Shown: positions 13,901 through 28,000 of the stretch, piece after piece
Position numbering within the stretch: position 1 is the first letter of the stretch
Layout: each line of letters opens with the position of its first letter
NCBI GenBank assembly: GCA_903632075.3
Contig: CAHIKZ030003512.1
Coordinates: 23,060-87,059 of the forward strand
Source: Acanthosepion pharaonis
Lineage: Eukaryota; Mollusca; Cephalopoda; Sepiida; Sepiidae
Direction: 5' to 3'
DNA: 64,000 nucleotides
Notes under the pieces: model-generated
Seen by the model: the letters and a program-made list of their open reading frames with translations, nothing else
Database searches by the model: none
Told to the model about the DNA's origin: nothing
Program-made: the position numbers and the translations under genes

Positions 13901-16730
13901 ATTTTAAAGTGTTTCTATTTTTCGACCAATAAAAATGCTTCCCTCCTAATTATACTTGCGTCATTTTTTGAGCCTGTTAAGCCATAAAAAATGCCATTAA
14001 AGGGGTCACACGGGGAAGTACAACAGCAGTCAACAGGAGGCCAGGGAAGAGACCTGTCACAGTCAGTCAGCAGGAGGAGCACCACGCCAACCAGTGAGAA
14101 ATACTATGAGAGATCAACCCAGATCTGCAGCCAGCCTATGAACTATACCACAAGATAGCTGTCCCAAAACCACATGTTCCTATTGAAATAAATCATGTAA
14201 ATCTATTTCTGCTGTTGTCGTATTTCTTTCTTGCAACCATACGCTTGTCTATAACACCATCCTATATAAATGTACCAATGGTAAACAATCATAATTTGTG
14301 ATATAAATAATAATAAAACCAGTCAATGTCTCATGGCTGTCACAGCTACACTACCTACATAAACACAAATGTGTAGAACAAACATTCAAATGATTTAGAA
14401 AGCATACAATGATTATTCCCTTTTAATCATCTTAATGACAGATGAAAATAAGTTTTAAATTGGGGTGATATGCAATTAACAGATTACAGTAACTAATGTA
14501 CATAATGTAAGAATGTGATGCAGAGATTCTTACCTGGAAAAACCGAAGCTGATGATCAGGTTTCCAGAAAAATGGATGCTTTAAAATATATTTAGCAGTT
14601 GGTCTTTCTTTTGGATCAAAAGAAATCATTTTCTGAATTAAATTGCGATCTAGGAAATATTCTAGAAAAGAAAAAAAATAAGGTAATTAAAACAGTGATA
14701 TGGGTTATGAACAGATGTTCAGAAGTTAGGTTTATTTTTTTAAAGTACAGTGAGATATGAATTTAGTATTTATTTTCTGCCTTCAAAAATCCTAATGAAA
14801 TAGCATTTGATATCTTGAAACCTTATGAATAAAAGCATCAATTATGTTATCTTCATTTTACTACATGTACTGTTATACGTGTGTTTACATAAAGTTAGGG
14901 CTGTATTATACAATTATTTAAACAATGTACTACTATGTAACTACTGTAAAACAAATAGATTGATTAACTGTGCTTAAGAGTTTTTCAATCTCTTGTGGGT
15001 TGAAAAATAGAAAAAAAAATTCTTATCCAGGAGTTTTATTCATATTGACTATTATCAAAAAAAAGAAAAAAAAAGAAGGCATTAATTTAAGTTAATATTT
15101 TCCTTTTATCTAAAATTAACTTCATAACTCATGAATCATTTAAGTACAATGGTTTAATGTTTACAAGACGAAACAAAATACAATAGAAAAAAACATTTGT
15201 CATTGGTACATTTGCAAATATTATGAATGCATTCAGAGTTAACAGATTTAAGAAAATATTTACTTTCTTCAGCAAGTTCACTTAAGCAATAGTATCCTGC
15301 CATAATGTTGGCCTGCCTTTTTAAATTGGATCCAAATGGATGTTTGCCTTTTGATTTGACATAATACATTACACATCCAGCAGAAAAAATGTCAACAGCA
15401 CGTGTCTAAAATAAAAACAAAAATTTATAAGCAGAAAGTTATAATTCTCAGATGTTCTGAAATTTTTGTTAACAAATGATAAGATTTATTTGTTTTGAAT
15501 TACTTATTAACAAAGAGGAAATATGGTGGCAAATAGATTACAAGATAGAAAGTTTATAGACAGCTTTTGTAGTTTTGCTTATTTAATCTTTATAAGAAAA
15601 ATATTTTTTTTGAAAACTGAAATTTACATTATTAGCCACTTTTAATTTTTCCTAAGTTTTAGAAAGTTAATGAAGTGATTCAGGGAAATATTTGAATGAT
15701 TAATTTCATGTTTGGATTGATGTACATAATTGGATATTTCATGTAAAATGGATAAATTATACTTGATACATGTTGTTATTGCAGTTTTATGACTTTTACT
15801 GGATTATCCAAGTTTCACATTAATAGCCAAGTTACTGAAACTATAAGAAACATTATGCTGTAGTAAAAACTTGTAATTACAGAATATGTGTAATATTTAC
15901 AAAGACAAAATTTTGAACAAAAAATTGAAAGCAGTATCAATGTAATGAAAACAAATTAACATTAATGTGAAATATATGTTCCAATATGTTGCAGCAGGAG
16001 CAGATTCAATATCAAGAGAAGTTACATGCAATCCTGGAAAAGCAAGGAACAGGCAATGTGTCAATTTAATTTTCACCAAACTCAGTTGCTAACTCAATTA
16101 GTTAATTTAATTGCATCGCAGAAGAAAACATTACATTCCTATTGTACTTCAGAAGGTACAAGGCCATTTTCAGAGAACATCCAGGATGTTCGGATGAAAA
16201 GAAAGGTCTTCTGTTATGAAAATTGTCCCACCCTGAACATGAATTTATTAAGTATGAAGAGGAAAATTTTGTTACATATTTCAATAAAGTTAACCATGAG
16301 TGTGAGAAATTTAAACTGATTTAAATGTCTAATCTTTGTTAAAGGTCTAACATCAAGCTGTGATGTGGAAATTTGAATAGGATTCAAAGTTAACGATACA
16401 GACTATTGTGTAAGAGTTTCTATATATGCCAAGGCTAGGTATCCAACAAAAGATTTCTTTTTTTTTTTTTTTTTTTTGGACAGTTGATGAATTCTATCTA
16501 GCACCCAGAGGGTTAAAGGCTCACCAGCTTTTTTTTTTTCAATGCAGATAAATGCCCTTTTTATGAATTTATTGTAAGGGTTTGTGGTTATTATGTCAAG
16601 TGCCAGATTAATAGCAATTGTTTCAGCACTATATACTGAGGCTATGTTAGGAATTCTTTTTTGTCGTTTATTTGTTGCTGATGGCTGCACATCCGACTTT
16701 GCATTTTTTGTTCTGTGTGTGTGTGTGTGC

Positions 16731-16772
<42 letters not shown>

Positions 16773-19700
16773 GTGGTCTGGATGATAATTTTTGATAATG
16801 AGTATATCGGATTGGTTTGATTAGATTCAGGGTATCTTATAAGTTCTAGTATTATTTTAGTTTGGCTGATCATCTAGTGAGGTGTAATTGATAGAATTGA
16901 TCTATGGAACTGTGTTATGTACATTTGGTTCTCTAGTATAATCTCTTTCATACATAGACTGATGGTTTATGGTTTGTTTAGTTTAACGGCATATCAACCT
17001 CAAAGGGTTATTTAATGCCGACAAGATTTTTCTGAAATTTTATATGAATAAAGTATATATTCTTTGTAAGGAATCATAATGTAGAACAGGTTTCATTGAC
17101 ATATTTTATAGGCATTTTGTCAAGAGTCAAATGTATTGCTGGCAATAATTTTCTTCAAAAATAGGTTACAAAACAATATAGGTAAACAGTTTTTTTTTTT
17201 AAAATATTTTCCTGTATTTTCTATAATGAAATTTATGATGTTGCTGAATGATTTTCAATAGATCCTTTAAGTTAATCAATTTGTAGAGTTTGATTCGAGT
17301 TTGCTGGAAATTACAGCACTTTAGTAGAATGTGTTTGATGGTATATGGTTCCTGGCATGGGACACATATTGGCAGTTGCTCAATTTTAGTAGATGTTGGT
17401 GGGTTATGTAAGTGTGTTCTATACAGAGTCTGGCTAGAACCACCTCTCTCCTTATCTTTCTGCAACTTGACAATCTTTTACTGATGATTAGTTGGATGTT
17501 GAATAGTTTATTGTTGACACAGTTGTTCCATAATTGCTGCCATTTTTCTTTAATGGTCATGTTTATGCTGGGTCAGAAGTCATTGTGTGGTATCTTTACA
17601 TTAGAGAGGGCCATGTTCAGTAATTCCTTTGCCATTTTGTCAGTTTTTCCATTTCCTTGTATGCTAATATGGCCCAGTATCCAGCATAGGACTATTACAG
17701 CATCTTTTCCTTTATAAATAGAGTCAATCTTATTTAATAATTTATTTATTAAAGGGTTTCCCATGTTTTTATTCTTATGAGGACAGATAATGAATCTGAG
17801 ATGATGATGAATCTATGTGACCCACTGGATTCTATAATATCTAAAGCCAAGTGTATGGCTGAGGCTTCTGCACTGAAGATTGAGGCTTTGTCAGGCAATC
17901 ATTTTTGCATTGTTATGTTAAGGATAGCAGAGCATCCAACTTTGTCCAACATTTTAGAGTCATCAGTGTATATATGCTTAAGATTTGAGTGAGTTTGTAG
18001 AATGGATTTCTTCCATTTAGTCAGATAAGTTAGAATTAATTTTAGGGTATTTAGTAAGAATTGTAGGGTATTTCATTAACCAGGGTGGGTTTTTTGAGTT
18101 GGTAGTTTTAAAAATTAGGGTTGGATTTATTTGTGTTTCGCTGATGAGATTTTTCATGTAAAGGCCAAAAGGCCATAAACTTTCTATGGGTGGTGTTTTG
18201 AAGGCACCCAGAGCTAGTCTTAATCCTGCATGATGGATGGGGTCAAGGGTTTTTAGGTAGGATTTCCAGGTCAACCCATATATGAAACATCCATCTTCCA
18301 GTTTACATCTTAATAGAGCTCTATATAATTTTAGGAGTGATGTGCGATTTGCTCTCCAGCCACAACCCGTAGTAATTGTAATGCTTTTAGGCATTTCTGT
18401 TTTACGTAATTTAAGTGGGGAATGAAAGTAAGTTTTTTATCAAAAAAGATTCCCAGAAATTTATGTTGATTAGTCATTTCAATTTCAGTTCCTTCAAGTT
18501 TAAGAGTTGCATCATTGTCCATTTTTTTCTGATTGCAGAAATGGATACACTTTGTCTTGGTTGGAGAGAATTTCAAACCGTTTTCGATAGTCCATTGGTC
18601 TAATTTATTTAGGCACACTTGCAGTTATCATTCTGCTATCTGCATACTTTTTGATCTGTAGCAGATCAGGTCATCTATGTATAATGAACCACTGACACCT
18701 TGATTCAAGCAATTAACAATGTTGTTAATTTTTATATTAAAAAGAGTGATGGACAAGATGCAACCTTGTGGAACTCTTTCTTGGATTTTTGAGTCTGAGA
18801 TTGTTGATCTAACCCAAACTTTGAAACTTCTATTGGACAAAAAGTTATTTATCAAATTGGGTAATCTTCCCTTTAATCCCAGATTGTAAAGGTTTTTCAT
18901 TATTCCATGTTGTCTTATTGTGACACTATTTAGCTATGGCAATTGGCTAATTAACCATAGAAATTAAAAACAGGAAAGACTTAAGGTGAGAAAGAGCTAT
19001 ATCGAAAGATAGACTGATCGACGTTAAAAAAAAAAAAAAAGATTTTATTTATGAAGAAAGATACTTTTTGCACGAGACAGAAAATCCGTAAGAAAAAGTG
19101 AGATATGAGATTCATATATGTCATGTTAAGGGAGTGACGCCCCAAGGGAAACAGAATTCAGAAAGAAAAACAAAGCCAACCGACACATGCGGCCATAAAA
19201 AAAATTTGGTTTGAGACCACCATGGAGAATAGATATTAGTTATCTTTCAGAGATATCATTTAATTTTAATTTCTGGGTCCAATGAAGGGAGCCATCTGGT
19301 GTGTGTTAGAATTCTGGCATGAGGAAGAAAATCATATTGTTATTGCTTATTCAAACTGTTGACGTCAGACACAGTGTCGTCGAAAATGGGCATTTGGTGA
19401 TAAGAGGATTTTAAGGCATAAGAAAAATAAAGAATTTGATTCTCAAGTAAAATACGGACCTCCCAGCTAAAAATTGACTTAGCCGAAGAATCCAGGTGTC
19501 GGGTTTTGACAGTGATTAATGAGTCGGTAGAGAGGCCCGACTAAGTGAATTTTGGGTGTCCCCGAAAGAAAGATGTGATAAAAATTATTTGGCAATCTGG
19601 GATTTATCTTGGCTGAAGAAAAAAAGGATTTTGTAAACAAAATTCTGGATAATAATTTTAAGAGGGCCAGTCTAGCCACACCTACACTGCCGAGAGATCA

Positions 19701-22700
19701 TTGGTCAAGTGGTAGCATGTGCGATAGGCGGAGGTGAATGTATGAGAAGAATGGAGAAGTTGTTAACAACCACTGAGGGGATTGGTATGAGATACCAATG
19801 TGAGAGATCAAGTGGTGTTAACAACCACTGAATGTATGAGAAGAACGGAGAAGTTGTTAACAACCACTGAGGGGATTGGTATGAGATACCAATGTGAGAG
19901 ACGTGGAGTCTAGGAGGATAACTCTCCTCTGACCTTCCCTCATGGACGAGGAGAAACCCCCGAAATGGAAAGTGATTGATCTTCCAAAAATGGGAAGTAA
20001 TTAATTTTCTGGCCTAAGAACAAAGAGAATTCTTGTTGAGAATCCAAACCACGTCGGGCCCCCACACCAGGTTTTGGTTGGTATCCATATAAACGAATGT
20101 CTCGAGGCAGCTGATCAGTTTGCAGTTAGTCAGTTCCAGGAGTTCCAGCAGTTGATTTGCAGTCAGGCCTTGATTCGCAGAAGCTGACTGAGATTTCCAC
20201 GTTCTCTTTGACTTAGCCTTCCTACTAAAAGCAAGTTATATTGATGGACAACTTAAGATACCAAAACTCACTTAAGAAACGCAAGTGTCATGAATCCCTA
20301 GAAACAGGCTGGGAGAGAAACACACTCCTGTATTCAACAGACGGATAAAGATAATTTGTTATTTCTCAACATATTTGAACCTCTTGAGTTTTGTTTTATT
20401 GTTGCTTTTACTTGCTTGTGCGATATCACCTTTACCCTGGATTCAGCTTGCACTACGGCCCAACACCTGATTGATTTTGTCTACCTAAGATCAAAGTCAC
20501 AACGTGGATAGGTTAGACTTGAGATCAAAGTAGTTACTTTGGTAACCAGATGTTGGAAGTGAGCTGGGAACAACAAAGCTGGTATCGAACTGGGAATGAC
20601 CAGATCGACCGGGACACAGGTTGGTGGCAGCGACAAAGTGTCAACCCCAAAACGCTGGTGGAAGAAACCTTATAGCTTCATGCCGCAACTGGGAGTTGAC
20701 CTTGGGCCGACAGCGCAGTGTTACATATTGGCATCGCGACCAGAGGACGTCACTTATTGGCGCTGTGACTGCGACCACTGGTGGGTGTCACATATAGGCC
20801 TTTTCTAGATTGAAGAAAATGGATTTTGTGTGTTCTTTTTTAATAAAAACCTTGAAAGTTTCTAGGAGGACTATGTTATCTATGGTGCCTCTTATTTCTG
20901 AATCCACTGTGGAGATTAGTAATTAAACCATTAGTTTTGAGATACCAGTTCAATCTTTTATTTAATATTCTTTCTAGGGTTTTGCATATGTAACTTGTTA
21001 ATGTTATGGACTGGAAGTTTTTGGGGTCCGATTTGTCTTTATCTGGTTTTGGTATAGGGATCACAATAGCTTGTTTCCAGCTACTTGGTATTTTTCTCTT
21101 AAACTATATCTCATTAAAGATGTTTAATAGATATTTTATGGATTTGGGCGGGGGGAGTTGTTTAAGAAATTCATAATGAATTTCATTTGGGCCAGTAGCT
21201 GTACTATGTGATTTGCTTATGACATCTATAAGTTTATTCAGAGTAAAAGAAAGGTTGTAATCTTTGTTGTTTGAGTTAAAGTTCAGCATTTTTTTTTCTG
21301 CATCATGCCTAACTTTTTGGAATTGCTGCTTGTAGTTTTTGCTAAAGGAATTTTTTTTTAAAGGTTTCTGCAAATAAATTTGCTGTATACTTTTTGCTTG
21401 TTATTTTTATGTTATTTTAGGATAGGTGATTTAGGAGGAGGAGATTTTTGCCAATGATTTTCTTTATCATATTCCAGACATTTTTTAGTTTTGCATTGGA
21501 GTTTATTTTATTTAATCCCTCCATGATTTTCTTTTAGCTTCTTTGATGATTACATGCTATTGCTCTAGGTTGAGTATTAAATTTTCGTAGTGCTGCTGTA
21601 TGCAATCTTATTGTCTTTTTGCAATCTTTGTCAAACCATGGTCTTTGATGTTTATTTGATTCGCTGCTTTTTGGTATACATTTTCTTGCAATTCCCATTA
21701 ATGTTTTGGAAAAATATTCAATAGAATTTTTTTTGTCATCTTTGTTGGTAAGTTTTTGACAGCATTAGTTTTTATATTCACTCCAATCTGCTTTGTTTAG
21801 TTTCCATTGAAGGAGATGGTTCTGAACTCTTCAATATAATTTTTGCTGTAAAGAAATTTCATGGGATGATATTAGGAAGAAAATTCATATTCCCTTATTA
21901 AGTATATTAGGGTTCTAAGAAAGGGATTCCCATGCCTACTGCAAACAGACTACAGTGTTGGGCTACGATTTTATTGAACTAGGATTTCAAGATGGAATTT
22001 CTATTGTCAAAAAAATTGGGACACACAGATGGCTTATCCAGATTAATATCAAAATGTAAAGAGGATTTTGAAGATACTGTAATTGCTTCACTGGAATCTG
22101 AAAGTGAAATTAAAAGCCTTGGATGTAACACTATTAAAGAATTGCCAGTAATGATAGACAATATAAAAATTCATTCTAAAATGGAAACATTTATTAAAAA
22201 AAACAATGAATGACATTATTCAAATGGAGTAAAACTAAAATTAAACCTGGTGAATAATAACAATAATACAGCATTTTCTATCTGTAATGGAATACTTTTG
22301 TACACAGAAAGAGTAGTAATTCTGTTAGCACTAAAAAAAAAACAGATTTTGAAACAATTCCATGTAGGACATCTGGGAACAGTGAGGATAAAGTCCCTGA
22401 TGAGAAGCTATGTTTATTGGCCAAAGATGTTCAAAATACAGTTAGAAAATGTAATGGTTGTAATTCAGCAGCAAAATAACCACCTATGAATTATCATGCA
22501 TGGCTGATAGACTGTGGGTGAGACTACATATAGACTTTGCTGGACCACTAAATAGTTCATAATATCTAAATGTAGTTGATAGTTTAACAAAATGGCCAGA
22601 GATATTAAAATGTAAACAGCCTACTACTGATGATTAAATTCTTATGTGTGACAGAGAGAGTTTGGGACACGCACACACACATATTTTTTTTAATGAAATT

Positions 22701-24984
22701 GGAATAGATTTCAATAGTGAAATTAAATCAGAGCATTTTGTTTACTGATGTGGAAATTTGATCTAGGGCAGAAGTTGTACCTATTGAATCTGGGTCATCA
22801 GAAGACAATAGAAATGGTCGAAATAATTTTTATCAAATTAAAAATTGAAATAGAGTTGAGGAAGCTAGAAGGAACTTTTGAATTCACATGATTTTGGTTG
22901 AAACTGTGATAATCATGTGCAAAGCAGTAGGGCCAAGGTTCAGTTGTAACCAGCCTGGTTTATCTATATAAACGCGTAGGTATGCTGAAAAATGCAGACG
23001 GGTGAGCATTGAGATGGAAGAGAGAGACGGGTGAGCGTACAGACAGAAGAGGCAGATGGGAGAAATTTATTGAAGACAGAAGAGAATTAGCCAGGGCAAG
23101 AGTTGGGCTAGAGACAGTGGAGAGTTGAGTTGGAGACTCAAGAAGGAGAGAAAGTGAAGTCAGAGATTGGAACGAAGCGTCCGCTAACATGTGCTGCTGA
23201 TATAAGTACAGCTGCTTCTGCTACCATGAATATTACTACTACTCTTACTACTGCCAAGGAGGAATGCCACTATAAACTTTAAGCCGCACGCAGAAATCTT
23301 ATTCTCTCTGTATATCGTTCTGAGATGATTTAACAATAATACACTCTCTCTCTGTCCAGAATCCAGTGTATGCGTTTTTACGTCAATTACTTTTCTTTTC
23401 TATACTATTCTTTTCTGCTATATAAAAGACATTAACAATTCAATCATTGAATAGTTGTTTGTCTGGTTTTCTGGAGATATTAATTTTTTTTTTTTGCTGC
23501 ATTCTAAATTTCTTAGCGCAGACTCCACCCGTGTCTACATCTTCAGTCAACTGTGAATGGATGAACATCACTTCTGCTTTCTGGATCAAACCGAACACAA
23601 GGTGGGTAGGAAGCAGGATTAAACCAGTGGAACAGTCGAATAATCTACGGATGCTCAGGGGGACCTATGGCCACTCCCTTAAGTTCGGTTAGGACAGAGT
23701 AGACACTTCAACCCAGAGAGTAAGACGTTGGAGGTTGAGGGGCTGGGGCGAAAGTGTTAGAATGTAAACTTTTTTTAGAATGTAAACCTGATAGTGTGGT
23801 ATCTGAGGGAACTCAATTTACTTCTAGTGAGTTTAAACATTTCTGCAAAATCTACAGTTGAACATTTGACAACGCTGATTTATCATCCAAGGTTGAATAG
23901 TCAATTTCAGCAGTTTGTTGTCACCTTCAAAAAGGCATTAAGATAAAGGCTTGGAAGTTGAAGAAACACCACAACAAGAATTTTTGAGAATATATCGAAT
24001 GACATCAAATGCAAATGTCATTGCGAAGATGTCACCTGCAGATCTCATGTTTGCTAGGAAAGTTTTTTAACAAATTACTGCCAGACAATGAGAAAATTCA
24101 TCAATTTGAAACTACTAGATCATTTAAGATAAAGTCTTCTTTAAAAGCTTTAAGACTGGAAATGAAAATTGGCAGGTAAGCAAATTCGATGCCTTGGAAG
24201 TATGATGTACATTGTTGAAGGTGGATGATTTTGAGATCTAGTTATGCACAGAATAAGCAACCAGTACAATTTAATTCACTAATGGGCATACTTTACAAAT
24301 ACCTTTGAAGTACCTATTCCAAGAAATAATACTCCAATAAAACACCAGGATAAGTGAAAATGTAATCCGACTGAAAGTAGACCCATGTCGGAAAACTTAT
24401 GAAGAAAGTCTAGATATAGACTTTCTTCATAAGGATGTTATAGAGATGAACACACCTTTCCAGAATATGACTTGGATTCGTTCAAATGGTATATATACTG
24501 ATGCCAAGAATCATTAGGAGGAGCAAGCTGGAAGCGAGCCTTACATTCTTAGTAAGACTATGCTGACTCCAAGTGACATTATATTTCATGATTGTGTTAT
24601 CTTCATTCAATGGAATGAAGTCATAACACCTTTTTACATGGCTTATAGAACAATCAGATATCCTTTAACTTGGCCTTATCAGACCCATAATTTTCAACAA
24701 ATTTTTCAAGTTAGGTTCTATCTGCTGATTATGTTCAAAATTACCAGTATTCTTTTACCTTTTGCAAGCTTTGAAGTTAAACATTTCTTTATTTCACAAA
24801 TAAGACTTATGACCAATTTTAAAGCTTTAAACTTACAATGTAGCTATTAATTTGAAACTTTGAAATTCAAGTTTACATCTGCTTTCATCTTAACTGATCA
24901 GATAAATGCTACCATTTGGCAAAATAAGCTTTTAGATTTCATTAAGTATTTATTTTATATATATTTTGTCAGAGTCCATTTCAT

Positions 24985-25020
<36 letters not shown>

Positions 25021-28000
25021 AAATGGCTAATGTGAGATGCAGTGTAAAAAATGTTTTAAACTGGGTTTATCTGTCATAAATGTCGAAGAAAACTCTATAC
25101 TCAAAGATGCATTATTACTGTCCAGGATATAAGAATATATACATGAGATAATGAAACAAAAATATTGAAAATGGTTTTATATCTATGAAAAAAACATTCT
25201 AAGATCTCATATCAGAGAAAGGGACAACTTTTCATTTATAATAATTTACAAATTCAATTCCTTTTAACATTTCAAATCATATTTGAATTTAAAAAAAAAT
25301 CACATTGTCAAAGAGAATAGATATTTAATGAAAGCACTTACAATTTTTAGGGAATCAGATGCAACAAGTTCTGGAGCAATCCAGCCTTCAGTACCTGTTA
25401 CTCCAGAACTGTGGGATGAGAGATGTCCTGGTGCTAATTTCTTGCACAAACCAAAGTCAGAAATCATGGCACACATTTCCTGCTTGCCACATGTTGAAAT
25501 AAGGACATTGTGAGGCTTTATATCTCTGTGGACTAAAGAAGAAACAATATAAACATAGATGTTGCCTTGTATCTTTATGTACTTGAAGAGCGGGTTCTTT
25601 TAGCAGCATAAGTAGAAAAAATTTATAGAAAAATAATAATTAATATTCTTTAATATTTAAATAAATATAGACATTACTTGAAAAATAATTTGAAAATGAT
25701 TTTATAAGTGAGCATCACTTTTGATGTGACACTTTAAGGGTCTAAAGGATAGCTATACTGAAAGAGATGTGACACCTGTTGAAGGATAGATTGATAAACA
25801 TACCAAGAGACTAGATTTTAGTAAATTCAGGGGGTTTGTTTTTTTTCTCTTCAAGACAGAAACTTTTTTTTTTTTTTTTAATACAAAATCCATATGGCCA
25901 AAGTTGACAATTGACTATGAAATAGATCTGGTAAATACTGGATTGTCAACACATTGACTAAAGACTAGAGATATGAAGACCTCTGATGACCTAGTCAGTA
26001 GTGCAGGTGGCTGAGAGTAAAATGGCTTTATTATTATTTTGGGGACTCGTCAAAAAAGTCATCTGAATAATTTAAACCCATGGGGGGATGGAGGCAGTGT
26101 AAAAGCCAAAATGGAGGCACTATTGTTTTTAAAATCTAGTTTATGGAATTATCTGCTAGTAAGGAAAAGTTGTTTGAGAGATAAAATTTAAGGTGTTCTG
26201 GAAACAAAGACAAAATTGGAGAATTGTTTGTTTTATCATTTGTCAAAAAAAAAAAAAAAAAAAATGGTGAAAGTGTTACGTGTTGATAATTGTAACAAAG
26301 GAAAAAAATGATTTACCACAACACAGAGCTAAATCACAAACAAATATTTAATTTAATAAAACAGAACATAAAATATATACAGGTTAATCAATTGTGGCCT
26401 ACAAAACAGAAAACACAGAGTTACTGGCAAGTGTTACGAGGGAGAAGGAAAGGGAATCAAATATCTTTATCACTTTAGGGCTAGTGAAGTAATATAAGTG
26501 CTATATTTGGAAATCCACAAAGGTGTGTAAATAAATATTAATTTTTAGTTTGGTGAATGAAAATCAGTCAAAATTCTATTTACCAAATTTGTTCCATGAA
26601 ATTCTCTTTTGGGTTTTGGTTGGTCGGCAACTTTTTATAGAGATTCTTTCGGCTGGATATAATAGTCCTTGAATCAAAAGCCGGAGTTGATAACAGCAGA
26701 AATTCTCATTCACCAACTGACAACCCTTTTCCAAAATCCCATTTTTATAGGGGCTAACACCTAATTTGCATATTTCTAGATGTTTCTTGAATCATCTAGA
26801 TTTTTCTCGAATATACTAGAATGATCTAGAATCTTCCAAACATTCTATTTCTAATTTCTTTATTTTACAACTACTTCATGAATTAAAACTTTTTTGTAAT
26901 AACAAGTAGAACTCAATGGAATCCCTTATTATAGAAATGCATCCTTGTAACAAAAGTGTAAATTGATGGAGCAGTGAAATTTATTTAGATTTTCTTTATT
27001 ACAATTTATCCTGTGACTTGTGGCTTCACTCTGGACCAGACCTATTTAATGATTCCTGTTGACAATTTCATCCTTGCCAGCCTTGTGGGACAAGGCAGGG
27101 CTTGGATTGAAGTGATCAATTCAATGGTCAGCTGCAGGGATCAAACATTGGAAGGACCAGCTAGGCAAACCTCATTAACCTTTACCACATTGGAGGTGAA
27201 AATTGTTGGTGTAGAATTCTCTTCCTTTGCTTCTCTAGGTGCATTATGTCACCTTGAAACAATTGCTATAAATAAACACTTCCGTTATTTTAAGCAGGAA
27301 ATCACCTACTACAGTTTTGGAACAAGGCTAAACTTTAATTTTGAATTCTTCCAGGCTCTCCATTAACCCATGTTAATTTTTTCCCTGATTTTTTTGTAAA
27401 CAAAAATGGCCACATCAACATCGAATGAAGCTTTTATTCAAGAGTTTTTCTTTGACTTCTTTTTTTTTCTTTGGACTCCAATGATGTTTTTTTTGAAGGC
27501 TTTACTCAAGTGGATATTGATGGTGAAGTAGTTGAGGTTGATAACCATGCTAGTGACTTGAAAGAAAACTATGATTACTGCTAGAAGACCACTAGCAGCT
27601 AATATCATCCATGTCTGACTAATTTTATGGAAGCTATTAGCAATAATTGATTTATCTTTCTAAAGGTGAATTATTTTGTCTATTTATAAATGATGAAATA
27701 ATAACTTTATTTGCTAACAAGACAAATATGCTAATCAGGTGAAAGATCAAAAGAATGCTGGTGTCTTCTTGTGTGTAAACCAGAGGAAGCATGTAACATT
27801 TTCGATGAAATGAAAGCATTCTTAGCCATTTTGCTTCTTATTGCATCCCAGAACTCCACAAGGAGCAATAAAAGTTAAAGTATGTTAAATTGTTAGTGCA
27901 TTTGTTAACATGTCTTATTTTTTGCTTTTTCTATTTTGTGTTTTCAATGTCAAAACATGCATGCAAAATGTAATGCATTACATCAAAATATTACTCATCC

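Larger units (their letters stand above)
17190..21850 (-). pseudogene. I-type LINE ORF2 (RT + RNase H), split by an LTR-like insertion
   Basis: Minus-strand domains in order: linker LNKLIDVISKSHSTATGPNE and IHYEFLKQL (about 21250-21180), RT MIPIPKPDKDKSDPKNFQSI and LITNLHSGFRNKR (21064-20876), interruption by the 18919-20792 block, RT VPQGCILSITLFN, YIDD box (about 18690), thumb, then RNase H (TDDSK near 17960, SAEASAIHLALDI, and CWILGHISIQGNGKTDKMAK near 17690-17640), and a C-terminal CCHC-like CVPCQEPYTIKHILLKC near 17360. A T-run at 17191 is the poly(A) tail. RNase H plus RT identifies the I/R1-type lineage. Frameshifts and stops make it dead. Confidence 0.88.
26274..26952 (-). mobile_element. 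Solo LTR (679 bp) with 4-bp target duplication and heat-shock promoter
   Basis: The block starts TGTTACG and ends TTGTAACA (inverted TGTTAC/GTAACA termini) and is flanked on both sides by AAAG (26270-26273 and 26953-26956). It has no coding content, which fits a solo LTR. Orientation is assigned minus because an HSE array (26774-26836) is followed on the minus strand by TATAAAAAT at 26741-26749. A variant polyadenylation hexamer ATTAAA occurs further downstream on that strand. It lies in the IRE1 intron between the exons at 25342 and 28234. Confidence 0.75.

Noticed and set aside
16403..16873. 156-residue minus ORF with Tyr-Ile and Thr-His runs
   Set aside because: Most of it is translation of the (TA)n/(TG)n microsatellite; only the RNase H part (16500-16720) is meaningful and is listed as such.
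18136..18165. Hammerhead-like ctgatgaga string
   Set aside because: No GAAA strand or stem II follows; it is inside LINE coding sequence.
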